A stretch of DNA of 64,000 nt from Ursus arctos (lineage: Eukaryota; Chordata; Mammalia; Carnivora; Ursidae), in contig NW_026622897.1 in NCBI RefSeq assembly GCF_023065955.2, positions 744,001 to 808,000 on the forward strand, written 5' to 3'. Position 1 is the stretch's first letter. Each line of letters starts with the position of its first letter. The position numbers and the translations under genes are program-made. This document shows, one piece after another, positions 1 through 11,899 of this stretch. The notes beneath the pieces were generated by a model, which made no database searches, was not told where the DNA came from, and saw nothing but the letters and a program-made list of their open reading frames with translations.

Positions 1-2630
1 ACTGAAGACCCACAAGAAGGTACAGAGAATCACATGACCATCCGTGTTCTCACTGTCCCGATTCGTAAAAACCTGATGAAGGACCTCCTGAAAGGAGCGC
101 CATCCACGGTGCGGTCCGTGGAGAAACCACCATCCTGAGTTTATCCTGGGCTCGTGTTGTTCCTTCACACGATTTCTAAGCCACGTAATACAGTTTGCCA
201 CGTGCTGAAGTTTTATACAAGTGGCTTCACGCCAGAGGTACTGTGTTCTCACTTCTGCTGCTCCACGCTGTGTTGACTGCATTCACGTTGAGTCCACTCC
301 ACTGCTCGCGTGTTTAACTTCGGCTGCAGTTCGGTCTCACGATGCTGCTTGTGTGCGAGCTCCAGTCCGCACAGAGCAAGGCTCAAGGGCAAAGTGTGTT
401 TGCACATGTGCCGGCTCTTGTGTGCTGAGGTCCATCCCGTGGGCCTTCCCATGCAACCAACCCCACGACGGACCCAACATCCCGCGTCCGCGAGTCTGGC
501 CACCTGGCGCAAGCTGGTAAAGCTGTGTGTGTGTGTGTTCACTGCAGACTAGTTACAAGAAGATACGCGCCAATGGGGGTGGGGCTGAGAAGGTCGTGGG
601 ACGTCCATTCCACCGAACCTAACGAAGGTGGCTGTGAAGGACACGGGGCTGCACACACGGCAACGGGTTCACGTGCCCCCCAGCTCCTTTGATGGGCCTC
701 CCCGCACGGTGATGCCTGACTGCGCTTCCCTTGTGTGGACACCTGACTTAGAGACCTCCTTCAAGCGCACATAGGGCAGCGCAGGTGACGCTATGCAACT
801 GCCAGACTGGATGTCAAGGAGGAGAGCTTCTGCCTGGCTCTCCAGGATTTAGGGATCGCTGGGACCGCTCAGTTTGGGGGAAGCATGCCCCCAGGTCGTG
901 AAGACGCTCAAGCAACACCAGGACGAACGGAACGGAGTCCTGCCAGCCGCTGGCCTGACGCACTGGAGTGAGTCACCTGAGAAGGGAGTCCCTGAGCCCC
1001 GCTCACGCCCTCCTGATTGCTGCCTCCAGTCCCGCCCCAGAGACGCACCGGGCCAAGCTCCTGCCCGGTGCCCAAACCAGGGGAACCTGGAGAGGACCCG
1101 GAGTTCCAGGCTCTGTCCGCACCCAACAACCAGGACTGCACAAAATAGCATTCTGCACTCGAGTCCCGAAAGCAAGTGCAGGACACCGTGCATACACCCT
1201 TCTGGGTTATTCGCACCGGCAATATTCCTGGGGCATTACCGGGAAGGGAGGGGAGGGACGAGATCCGTCTTTAGTTGTATGTGCTTCCAGGCTGCCCAAG
1301 ACATAACGTGCACCCGTTACTAACTTGTACAGTTTTTTCAAAGCTTATAATGACAAAAGAAAAATTAAAAAGAATCAATTGAGATTTAAAAAGCCTCTCA
1401 GCCCCTATTAAGGAAGAAAATTGCTTTAATTTTAGAGACACTGCTAACAAGTTCTGTTATGTGCTTTTCTCGCTGACTGCTGATTCCGAGCAGGAAATGG
1501 GGAGAGGCGGGGCCCAGAGAGGGCGGCCGATGCCAATGCAAGACCCACAGTGGAGGCCGGCAGAACAAAGCTGAGGCGCCACGCGAGCGTCTGGATAAAG
1601 ACGGCTGGCGCTCACAGCCCCTGAGGACGGAACCGTCTCCCAGGACTGGGGAGATGAATGCACTGCATATAAGCCAGTTAAGGTTTACTGAGTCCTCCAT
1701 ACTGTGTCATTTTACCCCACAATAAGCCTTGGGGCCTATGCAGGGGTTTTTACTACAGATTTGGAAACAAACCCAGGGCACAGAAGACTCCTGTGCTCAG
1801 AGTTCAGACTCGGTCATGGGATCGCACCCTCCATGAGCGTGCTCGCGAGCTCGCGTCTCAGACACACAGGTCTCTGGGAAATGCCGGAGGAGGGAGAAAC
1901 CGTGTTTGCTAACGTGCACAGTGGAATGAAGGCAGGCGTGTCTGCATCGGTTTGTCTTCTAGGAGGGAGCCTGTGTCTCGCGGGGTACGTGGTTGTCCCC
2001 GGAGCGTGTGGGGGCAGCTGGGGCAGGACAGGAACACAGGGTTCCCAGGGTGGCACAGCTCGGCCTCCTCCTCTCACATGGCTGCTGTGTGGTGTTCTGG
2101 AAAGGGGCGGGGGGCAGTGCCAGTCCCAGGCCCGGCCTAAGCACCTGCTCACCCATGGTCGCCGTGAGGGGGGCCCGTATGGCCCCTCCCCGCCATCTCA
2201 CCAGGGGCCACGCACCCCCTCCCCAGCACAGTCCCCAAGGATGTGTGTGTCCTCCCTCACCCCGTCTGTGAGCACCGTGTCCAAGGGCGGCTTCCTTCGC
2301 GGTTCTCCCGCTCTGCGCGCCCCCACGGCCTCTGCACGCGGCACATTCATCGTCCATCAGAGCTGCCTTCTCAGTGGGATTCGGCATCCTACGAGCATCG
2401 TCTGGGCCCCATGATGCCCGCAGCTCCCACCGTGCGTGGCACCGAGCCCAGCACATATCGGGGTCCACATGGACGTGTGCAGAGAGGACAGAGTGAGGGG
2501 ACAGCAGGCGCGGGGGCCGAACCACCGGGTGCTGTGTCGGAGCCCAGGTGGGTTCCTGCACGCTGGCGAGAGCTCGCACCCTCTGCTCCTGACCGCGGTG
2601 CCTGCGCCACCAGGGCCAACACTCACATGG
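1..2630. other. GC-rich, CpG-rich sequence with no recognised gene or repeat
   Basis: I see no gene, RNA or named repeat here. Open frames up to 236 codons exist on both strands, but they overlap one another, lack recognisable domains and are expected in such GC-rich DNA. CpG is frequent throughout. A short (GT)n run lies near 523-537. If the minus-strand first exon at 34.3 kb is real, this could be intron or downstream sequence. Confidence 0.5.
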
Positions 2631-2631
2631 C

Positions 2632-2742
2632 GCCTCCGACGTGCACACTCTCACGTCACCCGCACAACATCCCTGTCAGGTAGGTGCTCCAACGGGGAGA
2701 CTGAGGCACGGAGAGGTGTCGGCTCACCTCGCATCCCTTTCC
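2632..2742 (-). repeat. MIR SINE fragment
   Basis: The text CACAACATCCCTGTCAGGTA, followed by a GGGGAGACTGAGGCACGGAG-like stretch, is the reverse complement of the MIR core ('cctcagtttcccc ... acctacctcatagggttgt'). It is an old, diverged tRNA-derived SINE shared by mammals. Only the middle is readable and the ends are approximate. Confidence 0.6.
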
Positions 2743-5700
2743 TTTGAACTACGCAAGAGAAAGGCAGGGGACGGAACCACACACCCGCGACAGGAGCCAG
2801 CGGTTTCAAAATGCTGCCGGGGCCCAAGCGGACTTCCCGAGCAGCCTAAGACTCTACCTTCAGCCTCTAAAAATCTTCACAAAAGCCCTGCGGGTTAAGC
2901 TCAGCACAAGTTCTACTCCCCCCCACCCCCAGTATTCATGTTTTAAAGGCTATTAATACTTAGGTGCCCCCCGCCCGGCCCCCAGGGGAAAGCGGTTTCT
3001 ACTGTGGACCATCTGCAAGGTACCCACTGAGCTCATCTAACGCTGGGTGACCTGCAGGACCGGGCTCGCACGGACTCCTGCCTCCCTCAGCCGCTGTGCA
3101 CGTAACTAGTACGTTAACCAAGTGCATCTACTGAGGTTTTTCAAAAGCAAAACAAAACCTACCGGAGTCAAACCCCTTGATCTGGGTGCAAGATGACCCA
3201 CGATCAGTTTCCTTACGGCAGCTTTTTCCCTAAAGAGGAAAACTTGAGAAGTTTTAGCTATCTCAAGGAAGTTCTAAAAACTGCCTTTAACTTCATAATA
3301 ATGGAAGAAACCAGCCCGTTTACAGCCACTAAGGCATGCAAGGATTTTAGGATCGCCGGTCACGGCTGTTCCAGGGCAAAAGCAGATGTACTTACTAGAA
3401 CACGGACATCAGGACTGAGTGGGCTCGCGGCCTCCTGCTGCCCGAGGCTTGCTGCTCGAGTCCTCGCCGCGCACGCGGTCACAGCTAGAGAACGTCTGCT
3501 GGACCGGCGACGCCCTGGCCACCGCAGAGCCTGAAGGAACTCCCGCACAGGCCCGGACGCGCACGTGCCCCGCTGGGCAGCCCGCTGTGGATGGAGGGCC
3601 GTGTGCCGGGCCCGAACATCGGTCACTCGATGGCGCAAGGAGTCAGGACGGCAGCAAATCACACCCGAGTCCCCCAGGGGGGACGCACAGCCGTCTGCTG
3701 AGGGGCAGAGCGCCCAGTCCAGCCGCAGGGCTTTCCGTCGGGCTGTTTTACACATTCTCTGCTTACAACCCTTATCTGCGGTGGGAACGCACAAGTATCT
3801 TATCTCCCTCTGTATCTAGGTAACTCAGGGACAAACACTATTGTTCACAGCTGGCTTTTTACAATTTCCTAAAGAACATGCCTTTGCTTCCTCCCGTGGA
3901 GGCTTTATTCTGCAGGGAGAGGGAGGCTCGGTCCTTGTTGGGAGCTCCGTCCCCCGTGGCAGGCAGGACGCTGCTCGGCTCGGCCCTCTTCCTTCAGGCA
4001 CGGATGTGCTCCACCCTTTCCTGGTGAACTCGAGGGGGCACTGGTCCCTGGAGACCCTGCCGGCTCTCGGGCATACTGACCTCCTCCCGGGGAGGCCCTC
4101 CAGCTCTGGGCTCAGCCCTGCGCACACTCGCTGAGCTGGGGGACGCGCCCTCCTTCTCTAGGTCACCCGCGGCTATGCAGTGGTCCAAGATGGCAGAGGT
4201 CTTCTGGTGTCAAAGGGAGCCATGCCATCCCCATACACGAAGGTCAGGTCCTGCTCCCTGGCCTTCGCTGATTTTGGGGGTTCATGGAAGGCGGCCCGGG
4301 TCCCTGTGCAGCAGCACCTGACCACAGGCGTGACCACAGGCATGACAGCTCTCAGGAAGTGCGAGGGAAATGCAGACCATGCCGGTGCGTTCAGGAATGC
4401 GAGGGCTGTGCTCTCCGCGCTGACATGTCAGCACACACACCTTCCGCGAGTCACCATTGTCTTCTAGCAACAACCTGCAGGTAAGAACTCACTGGGGGAA
4501 ATGGGCTGCCGGTAAGCAAGGCCATTCTAAAGCACTTCCCCCTTGTGAGAAATTCCTGCTCGAGACGACACTTCACAAAACTAACTGAAAAAGACACTGT
4601 GGGGTTCACGGGACGTGACCCATCGGCAGCTCAAAGTGCCACAACATCTCCATCACGGCTCGCACACGAAGACAGGAACAGCAGCTCAGGCCGCAGACCC
4701 GCGTCAGGCCCCGCCATCCCTGCGTCCGCGGCGGGTGAGCACAACCCCGAGCATCCGGGGCTCTTCCCGCAGGGACGCCCCGCCTGCTCACCGCGGGCTT
4801 CGAAGGCACGGGGACGGCCGGCAAGGGCTGCAGACCAGGCCCGCGGGGCCCTCCCGCCAACGGTGTAAGTGAAAACAACGGTCGTACGGACAGCCGCCCC
4901 TTGGAGAGATTTTTGGTTCGTTCCTGGCCCTGAAGACGTCGTAACTCGGGGGATGTCCACTTTCTTGTTTTTTTTTTCCTGCTCTTCATCATCATGTCTG
5001 TGGTTTCTCTTCAGTTTTTAAAACAGTTTTCCTTCCGACAGAAGGCACGTTCACCCTGTGCCCGCAGGACAGATGTATGAAGTGATTTGAAAAAGACAAG
5101 TTCTGGAGCGTAAAGGGGAAGCTTCTAAAATTAGACCTCTCTCTTGGAAACGGTGTTCAACACTCGTCTGTGAACGTCTCACTCCAGCCTTGAGAAAACA
5201 TTTCCTAAAACTAACCAACGTGAACACGTGAATGCCTGTGTCTGTCTGCGGCAATGTTACTACACGGAAGCCAACTGGACCACGTCTGGTTCCACGATGA
5301 ACTGAAATCAAAGCCTTCTGCGAAGCAGAGGGTTCGCGTGTTACACGCAGCGCCTGTTTGGGGGGAACTAGCACAGACGCCCTGGAGTTATGGGGACGCA
5401 GCACCCGAAGCAGGTCGTCCACCAGGTGTCATGTGCAGCCGAGGGTGCGGGCAGCACGGCCGCCGTCCCACCGCGCACGGAGGGGACGCTCTTCAGAGAG
5501 AGCCGCGTGAACTACGTATGATGCCGCGTCTCAGCAACACGGTGTTCTGGCTGCAGTTACCGCAGACGGTTCGATCCCCAGGCTTCACCCGAAACAGACA
5601 CTCTGGGAATAAAAAGGATGAGGTCACGACAAACTTGGATTACACAGCAACGCTTCCAGGAAAATGTAATACCTAGAACAGCAAGCCTCAACTGCAAAAA

Positions 5701-7030
5701 AGAAAAAGGCAACACCTTCTCCTTGTCCAGCCGGAGGGCTCACTGAAGAACCGTCCGTGTAACTCCGGAGCTCATAAAGCCACGGTCCCGTGCTTGAGCG
5801 TGGGGACCGTCCCCAACGCACACACGGAAGAGAAAGCCGAGTCTGCAGCGGAGGCCAAGCGAGGTTTCCCGCGGACGCCTTCTTCTTGATCTGTGGTCTC
5901 CGTACAGTAACGCCCTGAGGAGTCCCTTGGATTTTGCCGTTAGGACGTGATAAATACAATCTATTTATAAGCAGTCAGCGGTTAGACAGCACACTTTCTT
6001 GGGGGGGATTCAGGGGTTTTCGTTCTCCACCTCTGCCCGTGTCATCTGTGGAGGGGATGTTCCTGTCTGGCAGAGGTCGTGCCTTATTTTGGGGTCCCCC
6101 TGGTTCTGGAGAGCACGCGGCACGGGGGATTGGCCACTCCTGCCCGGGTCTCTCAAGGGCACGGGGCAGGGTTTTGAAAGGGTCAAGGGTTCCGTGGTCT
6201 GGCTGCTGGGCCGCGAGCCTCCGGTATTCCTCGGGCACCAGAGCCGCATATAATCTACTCAGTGTGAGAAGAGAGATTCTCCTCAACAAGAGGCAGGTCC
6301 GCAGGATCCACATTTTAAAGACTTTCGAAGTTCAGCCCTTTACTTATAAATACTTGTATTACTCCTTTCCCTACAGTTTCTGAAGGACGTGTCGATGCAG
6401 AGCGACTCTCACAGTACCTTCTGCGCGTCTGTGTGTCACAACATTGTGGACAGCGAGGGCGCCTGGGCGGCAGCTCCAGACGTTTCTGACTGTGCCCCCA
6501 CCCCGACAACCACCGACAACTATTCCACACCAGACACACTGACGGGGCCCCAGAGACCACGGCGGACCCCGTGCGACGGGGCAGAGAAGAGACCACAGGC
6601 CAAGTGCCTCCCCCCACCGGGGGCCAGCACAGGTTCCTGCAGGCGGGGAAGAACCCCGGCTGGAGATCCAGCTCCCCCATTTTGCAGGTGGCTTTTTGGG
6701 AGCCCCCACTCAGGTTCCGCCCAACAGGGATCTTGGCAAACTGATTTCCCACCCGCAGCGCCCAAGCAGCCGGGCCAGCCCGCTGCTCCACCCTTCTCCA
6801 GAACCAGGGAGGGTACCGACTCGTGAATGTGGGGGTGCGCAGCTCTGCCTTCCTCGGATGCTCAGACGAAGACCCTGGCTGGCCTGGCAGGGATGCAGAC
6901 TCATACCCCAGGGAACTCTGGAGTGCTCCTGCCCGGAACACCTGCAGGCAGCCTGGGTCCCACCGAGGCAGGGAAGCTGAGTCAGCCCAGCCCCGCTGGA
7001 CCAGAAAGGCTTGAGAACACCTGCAATCTG
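2743..7030. other. Uncharacterised GC-rich sequence
   Basis: No gene or named repeat is recognised. Two stretches looked briefly exon-like. One is a good plus-strand acceptor-like tract, ACTCCTTTCCCTACAG, ending at 6376 and followed by an open frame to 6826. The other is a minus-strand open frame of 112 codons at 5975-6313. Neither shows a known domain, a convincing donor, or a partner exon, so neither is called. Confidence 0.45.
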
Positions 7031-7999
7031 CATAGCAGCGGACGAGGGTGAGCATCTGCAAGACCGAGCCAGTGGCCCCATCAACCAGAGCGCTTGGGAC
7101 GCACAGGCCACCTTGAATCAGAGCCTTATGGGCACTGAAGCTAGTTCTTGACGAGTCTGTCCACTACTTGTGGCCCCACCCAGGGCTGCTACAGCCCTCA
7201 GCCCACCCGACTGGCCGGGGACGCGGAGCAGAGCCCACCAGATGCTGCATAACCCTGCAATGGCCTTGCTTCCAGGGACGTGGCCCTCACCTGTCTGTAG
7301 AGAAGCACAGCAGCCTCTTGGGGTCAGGGGACCCCAAGCACAGGACCATCCTCCTGCCCCACCCAGGGCAGAGACACGAACTTCAAGCCCCACCCACTGC
7401 TGCTTCCAGCACCAATGCCGACGGTAAGTAGCTGGACCAGAATCCTGAGCATCCAGGCAGCCCCAGAGCCCATCCTGCGGCCTCGCGTGTGGTCCTGCCC
7501 ATCTGTCCTCGGCCAGGGGCACACGCTTCTGCAGACCGCATGGCCTGGGCAGCGGCCGCACCTGCAGCAGACCCTGACAGCAAGCCCCACCTGCCCAAGC
7601 TCAGCAAGGTAGCAGCAGACGCAGCCACAAACCCGAACGGAGCCGAGTGGTCAAGAGCACTCTGTCCAGCCGTGAAGACCAGGAGAGGGGACTGCTCGCT
7701 TCAATGCACAGAACCAACGAAAAAAAATCTAGGCAGTGTGTCACCAAAGGAAACAGATAGCTTTCAGATGCTCCAAACCCGAGGAGACAAATGGATATCC
7801 AAGCTCATGAGGCCCCAGGGAGCCCAAAAAGGTCAAACTCTAATAGGGCTATGATGCCAAGACACACTTTAATCAAGTTGTGAAGAGTCTAAGATAAAGA
7901 TTGCTTTAAAGCAATAGGGAAAAGGGAAATTAGAAGGGAACACCCACAGGGTTCCAGGCCAGGAGGGAAGGGGATGATATAGTCAGAATATTGGTTTAA
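7031..7999 (+). repeat. Older L1, 5' part (probable 5' UTR and ORF1 tail)
   Basis: From about 7680 the sequence follows the end of L1 ORF1: AAAAGGTCAAACTCTAATAG, then AATCAAGTTGTGAAGAG and an AGGCCAGGAGGGAAGGGGAT block. Upstream, 7040-7650 is a GC-rich, CpG-bearing tract of the kind seen in mammalian L1 5' UTRs, called with less certainty. This is the first piece of an L1 that resumes after a SINE at about 8250 and, after a 10-kb younger insertion, finishes near 23027. The reading frame is broken throughout. Confidence 0.6.
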
Positions 8000-8194
8000 G
8001 GGGCGCCTGGGTGGCACAGTCGTTAAGCGTCTGCCTTCGGCTCAGGGCGTGATCCCAGAGTCCTGGGATCGAGCCCCACGTCGGGCTCCTCCACGGGGAG
8101 CCTGCTTCTTCCTCTCCCACTCCCTCTGCTTGTGTTCCTTCTCTCATTGGCTGTCTCTCTGTCAAATAAATAAATAAAATCTTAAAAAAAAAAA
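8000..8194 (+). mobile_element. Carnivore SINE (SINEC), full length
   Basis: A complete tRNA-Lys-derived SINE begins GGGGCGCCTGGGTGGCAC. It has A/B-box-like tRNA text (GTTAAGCGTCTGCC ... GATCGAGCCCC), a CT-rich body (CTTCCTCTCCCACTCCC) and a tail of (AAATA)n plus CTTAAAAAAA. The head is the arctoid form, which is the best clue to the host lineage. It is inserted into old L1 sequence. A shorter A-rich remnant at 8195-8250 may be a second truncated insertion or tail expansion. Confidence 0.92.
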
Positions 8195-8249
8195 GGTTAA
8201 AAAAAAAAGCTGCCTCTGTCAAAATCTCTAATTAAAAAAAAAAAAAAAA

Positions 8250-11200
8250 AGCTGTCAGGCAAGAATTGTACACTTGGCAGAGTGGTCCTTCAGAAATGAA
8301 GGAGAGATACAGAGTTCCAGGGCAAACAAAAGCCCGGGGAGCTCATCACTACTAGACCTACCTTGTGAGGAACGCTAAAGGGAGTTCGAGTGGGATTTAA
8401 AAGATGCTAGTTACCACAAAAACATAAAAGGTGGCATTAAACCCGGTGACAATGGTATACGTTTATAGAATTTGACAATGTACATAGTCCATTGTGGACT
8501 ATGATGGTCGATTTTGTATTGTGGTGACGGTGATGCACGTTTTAGAACTCTACTCCAAAAGTTCAGTAAAGATCTGTTATTTTCACTTTCATGTTACAGC
8601 ATGAAAAAAACACGTAAACTAACATTAATAACCTCAAACGTAAGGGGGAGCAGAAGTAAAATTGTAAAGTTTAGGAATTCTATTGAAGTTGTTATCAGTT
8701 TAAAATAGGATTTCAGATTTAAAGATATTTTATGTAAACCTCATAATAACCACAAGATAAAGTCTATAATTACACAAAAGAATTTGATTAAGAAGTCAAA
8801 GCAAACTGACACCAAAAAGCAACACAACACAAAAGCAGGATATGAAAAAAGTAGCAAGGGCTTAACAGAACAGCCAGAAATCAACAAGGCAAAAATAAAT
8901 TCTAACCTACCAATAATTAAACTTTTAATGTAAATGAATTAAATTCTCCAATCAGAAGACACAATGGCTGAGTGGATAAGAAAGCAAGATCTATGATGCG
9001 CTGCCTACAAGAGAGTCCCTTTACCATAAAGACACACACAGGCTGCAAGTGAGGGGATGGGAGAAGTTATTTCAAGCCGTATTTGAAGAATTAGCAGTAG
9101 CTACACTTCTGTGAGACAGAAACATACTTCAAACTGACAGCAGTAACATACACAAAGAAGGCCACTATGTAATGACAAAGGGATCAATCCATCAAAAAGA
9201 TGTAACAATTGCAATTACTTACATACCAAACATCAGGGCACCTGAAAATATAAAGCAAAAACTAACAGGCAAAAGGAGAAACAGTACTACAGTAGCTGGG
9301 GACTCTAATTCCCCACCTCTCAACAAGGGGTAGATTAATAAGGGAGCAGCAGGTTTGAACATTATACACCAAGTGGACCCAACAGACGTAAACAGAACAT
9401 TCTATGCAACAACAACACACACACTCTTCTCAAAAGCACGTGGAGCATTTTCTAGCACAGACCATGTGAGGCCACAGAACAAGTCACAGCACATTCAAGA
9501 CAAATCCTACAGGCATCTACTCTTACCACAAAGCAATGAAACTACAAACAAGGAACAGGAGTAAAACCAGAAAATTCACAAATACATGAAATTAGACACT
9601 CTCCTGAACAACTAATAGATCAAAGAAGAAATCAAAGGGGAAGTTAATAAAGGATGAAACTACAATATACCAAAACTTACGGGATACAACAAAAGCAGTT
9701 CAAAGAGCAAGGTTTATAGCAATAAATGTCTACATTAAGAAACCAAGAAACAAAGATCTCAAATACGCAACCTAACTCTATGCCTTAACAAACGAGTAAA
9801 AGAACAAACCAAACCCAAAGTTGGCAGAATGAAGGAAATTAAGTTTAGAGCAAAAATAAATGAAATACAAAACATGAAGACAACGAGGTTAATAAAACTA
9901 AGAGCTGGTTCTTGGAAAAGACAGATTTGACAAACCTTTAGCTAGTCTAAACCAAGGAAATGAGCAGACCCGAGTCAGCATCACAAATGAATGAAAAAGA
10001 CTGTAAAATGGCCTATACAGAAATGCAAAGGGTCCCCAGAGGCTACTGTGAACACTTACATGCTAACAAACGGGGAAACATACAAGACATGGAAAAATTC
10101 CAAGAACCATATGAACTTCCACCAAGACTGTCTCAGGAAGTAATAATAAATCTAGGCAGAACAATTCCTTCTAAGGAGACTCAATCAGAAATCGAAAATG
10201 TCCCAACGTTGAAAAGTCCATAACCAGATAGCTGCATTGGTGAATTTTACTGGTGAATTTTACATAACACTTAAAGAACTTAACACCGAATCCTTCTCAA
10301 ACTACCCCCCCCCCCTAAAAAAAAGCAAAGGGAACATTCCCAAACTCATTTTCTGAGGACAGCATTATGCTGATACCAAAGCCAGGAAGGACACGACCAG
10401 AAAGGAAAACTACAGCTCAATATCCCTGATGAATACAAATACAAAAATTCTCAGTATAATACTGGCAAACCAATTTCAGCAGCAATGATTAAAAAGATAA
10501 TCCACCATGATCAAGTAGGAATTATTCCAATGATGCAAAGCGAGTTTAACACCCAACAAGTCAATGTGACATGCCACATGACCAAAATAAAAATATGATC
10601 TCAACAGCTGTAGAGAAATCATTTGACAAAAATGATAAACGGGCACCCATTTACAATACAAACTCAACAGAGGGCATATAAAGGGAACACATTCAATGTA
10701 AGACAAACACAGCTTACATCACATCCGACCATGAAAAGCTAGAAGCTCTTCCTCTAAGATCAGGAACGAGATGAGGGGCCCACTCTCCCCACTGCTACTC
10801 GACCTAATACTGAAAGTGCTTGTCAGAAATCAGGTAAGAAAAAGAAAAGGCATCAGATTTGGAAAAGAGTGAGTAAAACTATGTTTGCTGATGCCATAAT
10901 TTTATACGTAGAAAATCTGAAGTGTTATGCACGAAATTTATAGATCTAATCAACACATTTGTAAAGTTGCAGAATAAAGTTAACGTTCAAAAAGCAGTAA
11001 CATTTCTAGACACTGAGGAATTATCTAAAAAAGTAAAGAAAATTGTCCCATTTATAACAGCATCAAAAGTAATGTAATACATAGGAATAAATTTAATCAA
11101 AGAATTCAAGTATCTCTATGCTGATAACTCCAAGACACTGCAGAAATAAACGGAAGAAACAAATACTCAGAAGGTATCCTGTGTTTATGGATTGGGAGAG

Positions 11201-11895
11201 TATTTATAAGGTGTCAGCATGACCCAAGCCATTTACAGACTCAAATTCAGCCCTATCAAGAGTCCAGTGGCATTTTCTTAATGACACAGAAAAAACTATT
11301 GTGAAATTTATACGGAACCACAGAAGACTCCGATGAGCCAAAGCGATCCTGAGAAAGACTATGTGGGAGGCATCACGCTTCCTCATTTCGAGCCGTATTG
11401 TAAAGCTAGAGTATAAAACAGTAGGAACTGGCACAAAAATAGACACACACACCAACGGAACAGAACTGAGAGCCGGAAATAAATCGACGCACGTACCGTC
11501 TGCTACTATCTGACAAGGGAGCCAGGAACACTCGATAGAGACAAGACGGCCCTTCGATAAACGGCCCTGGGAAAACTGCACAGGCACACGTTAAAGACTG
11601 AAATTAGACCCCAACCTGGACACACTCACAAAATTAGTGTGGACTAAAGACTTAAATGGAAGACCAGAAACCTTAAGGCTCCTAGAAGGAAACGGGGAAA
11701 GCTCCTTGACGTGGGTCTGGGAAAGGATTCTTAGGACACTCCATGTGTGAACAAAGAAATAAAAACCAGAACTCATCAAACTACAAACCTGCACAACAAA
11801 GTGAACCATCAACAAAATGAAAAAACAACCTACGTAATGGGGAAAAATCTGCAAACCAAATATGTGGATAAGGGCTTCATATTAAAAAATAAATA
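8250..11895 (+). repeat. Older L1, ORF2 region, inactive
   Basis: Continuous L1 text runs from the ORF1/ORF2 junction (CTTCAGAAATGAAGGAGAGA at 8288) through endonuclease and reverse transcriptase regions to about 11895. Many stops and frameshifts make it non-coding. In the reverse transcriptase motif at 10884-10895 the readable residues are F-A-D-A, so the second catalytic aspartate of FADD is lost. The element stops inside ORF2 near 'GATAAGGGCTTCATATTAAA' and its remaining ORF2 and 3' end reappear at 22033-23027, so a younger L1 landed inside it. Confidence 0.88.
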
Positions 11896-11899
11896 ACAC

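Noticed and set aside
5975..6313. 112-codon minus-strand frame starting MWILRTCLLLRRISLL
   Set aside because: It lies on the strand of the predicted gene, but no clear acceptor/donor pair or known domain supports it as a later exon. It was kept out of the gene list.
6315..7061. 248-codon minus-strand open frame
   Set aside because: GC-rich, overlapping frames on both strands, no domain, and it extends into the probable L1 5' region.
8000..8194. tRNA gene, because of A- and B-box-like text
   Set aside because: The tRNA-like part is the head of a SINE with a CT-rich body and A-rich tail, repeated many times in this window.
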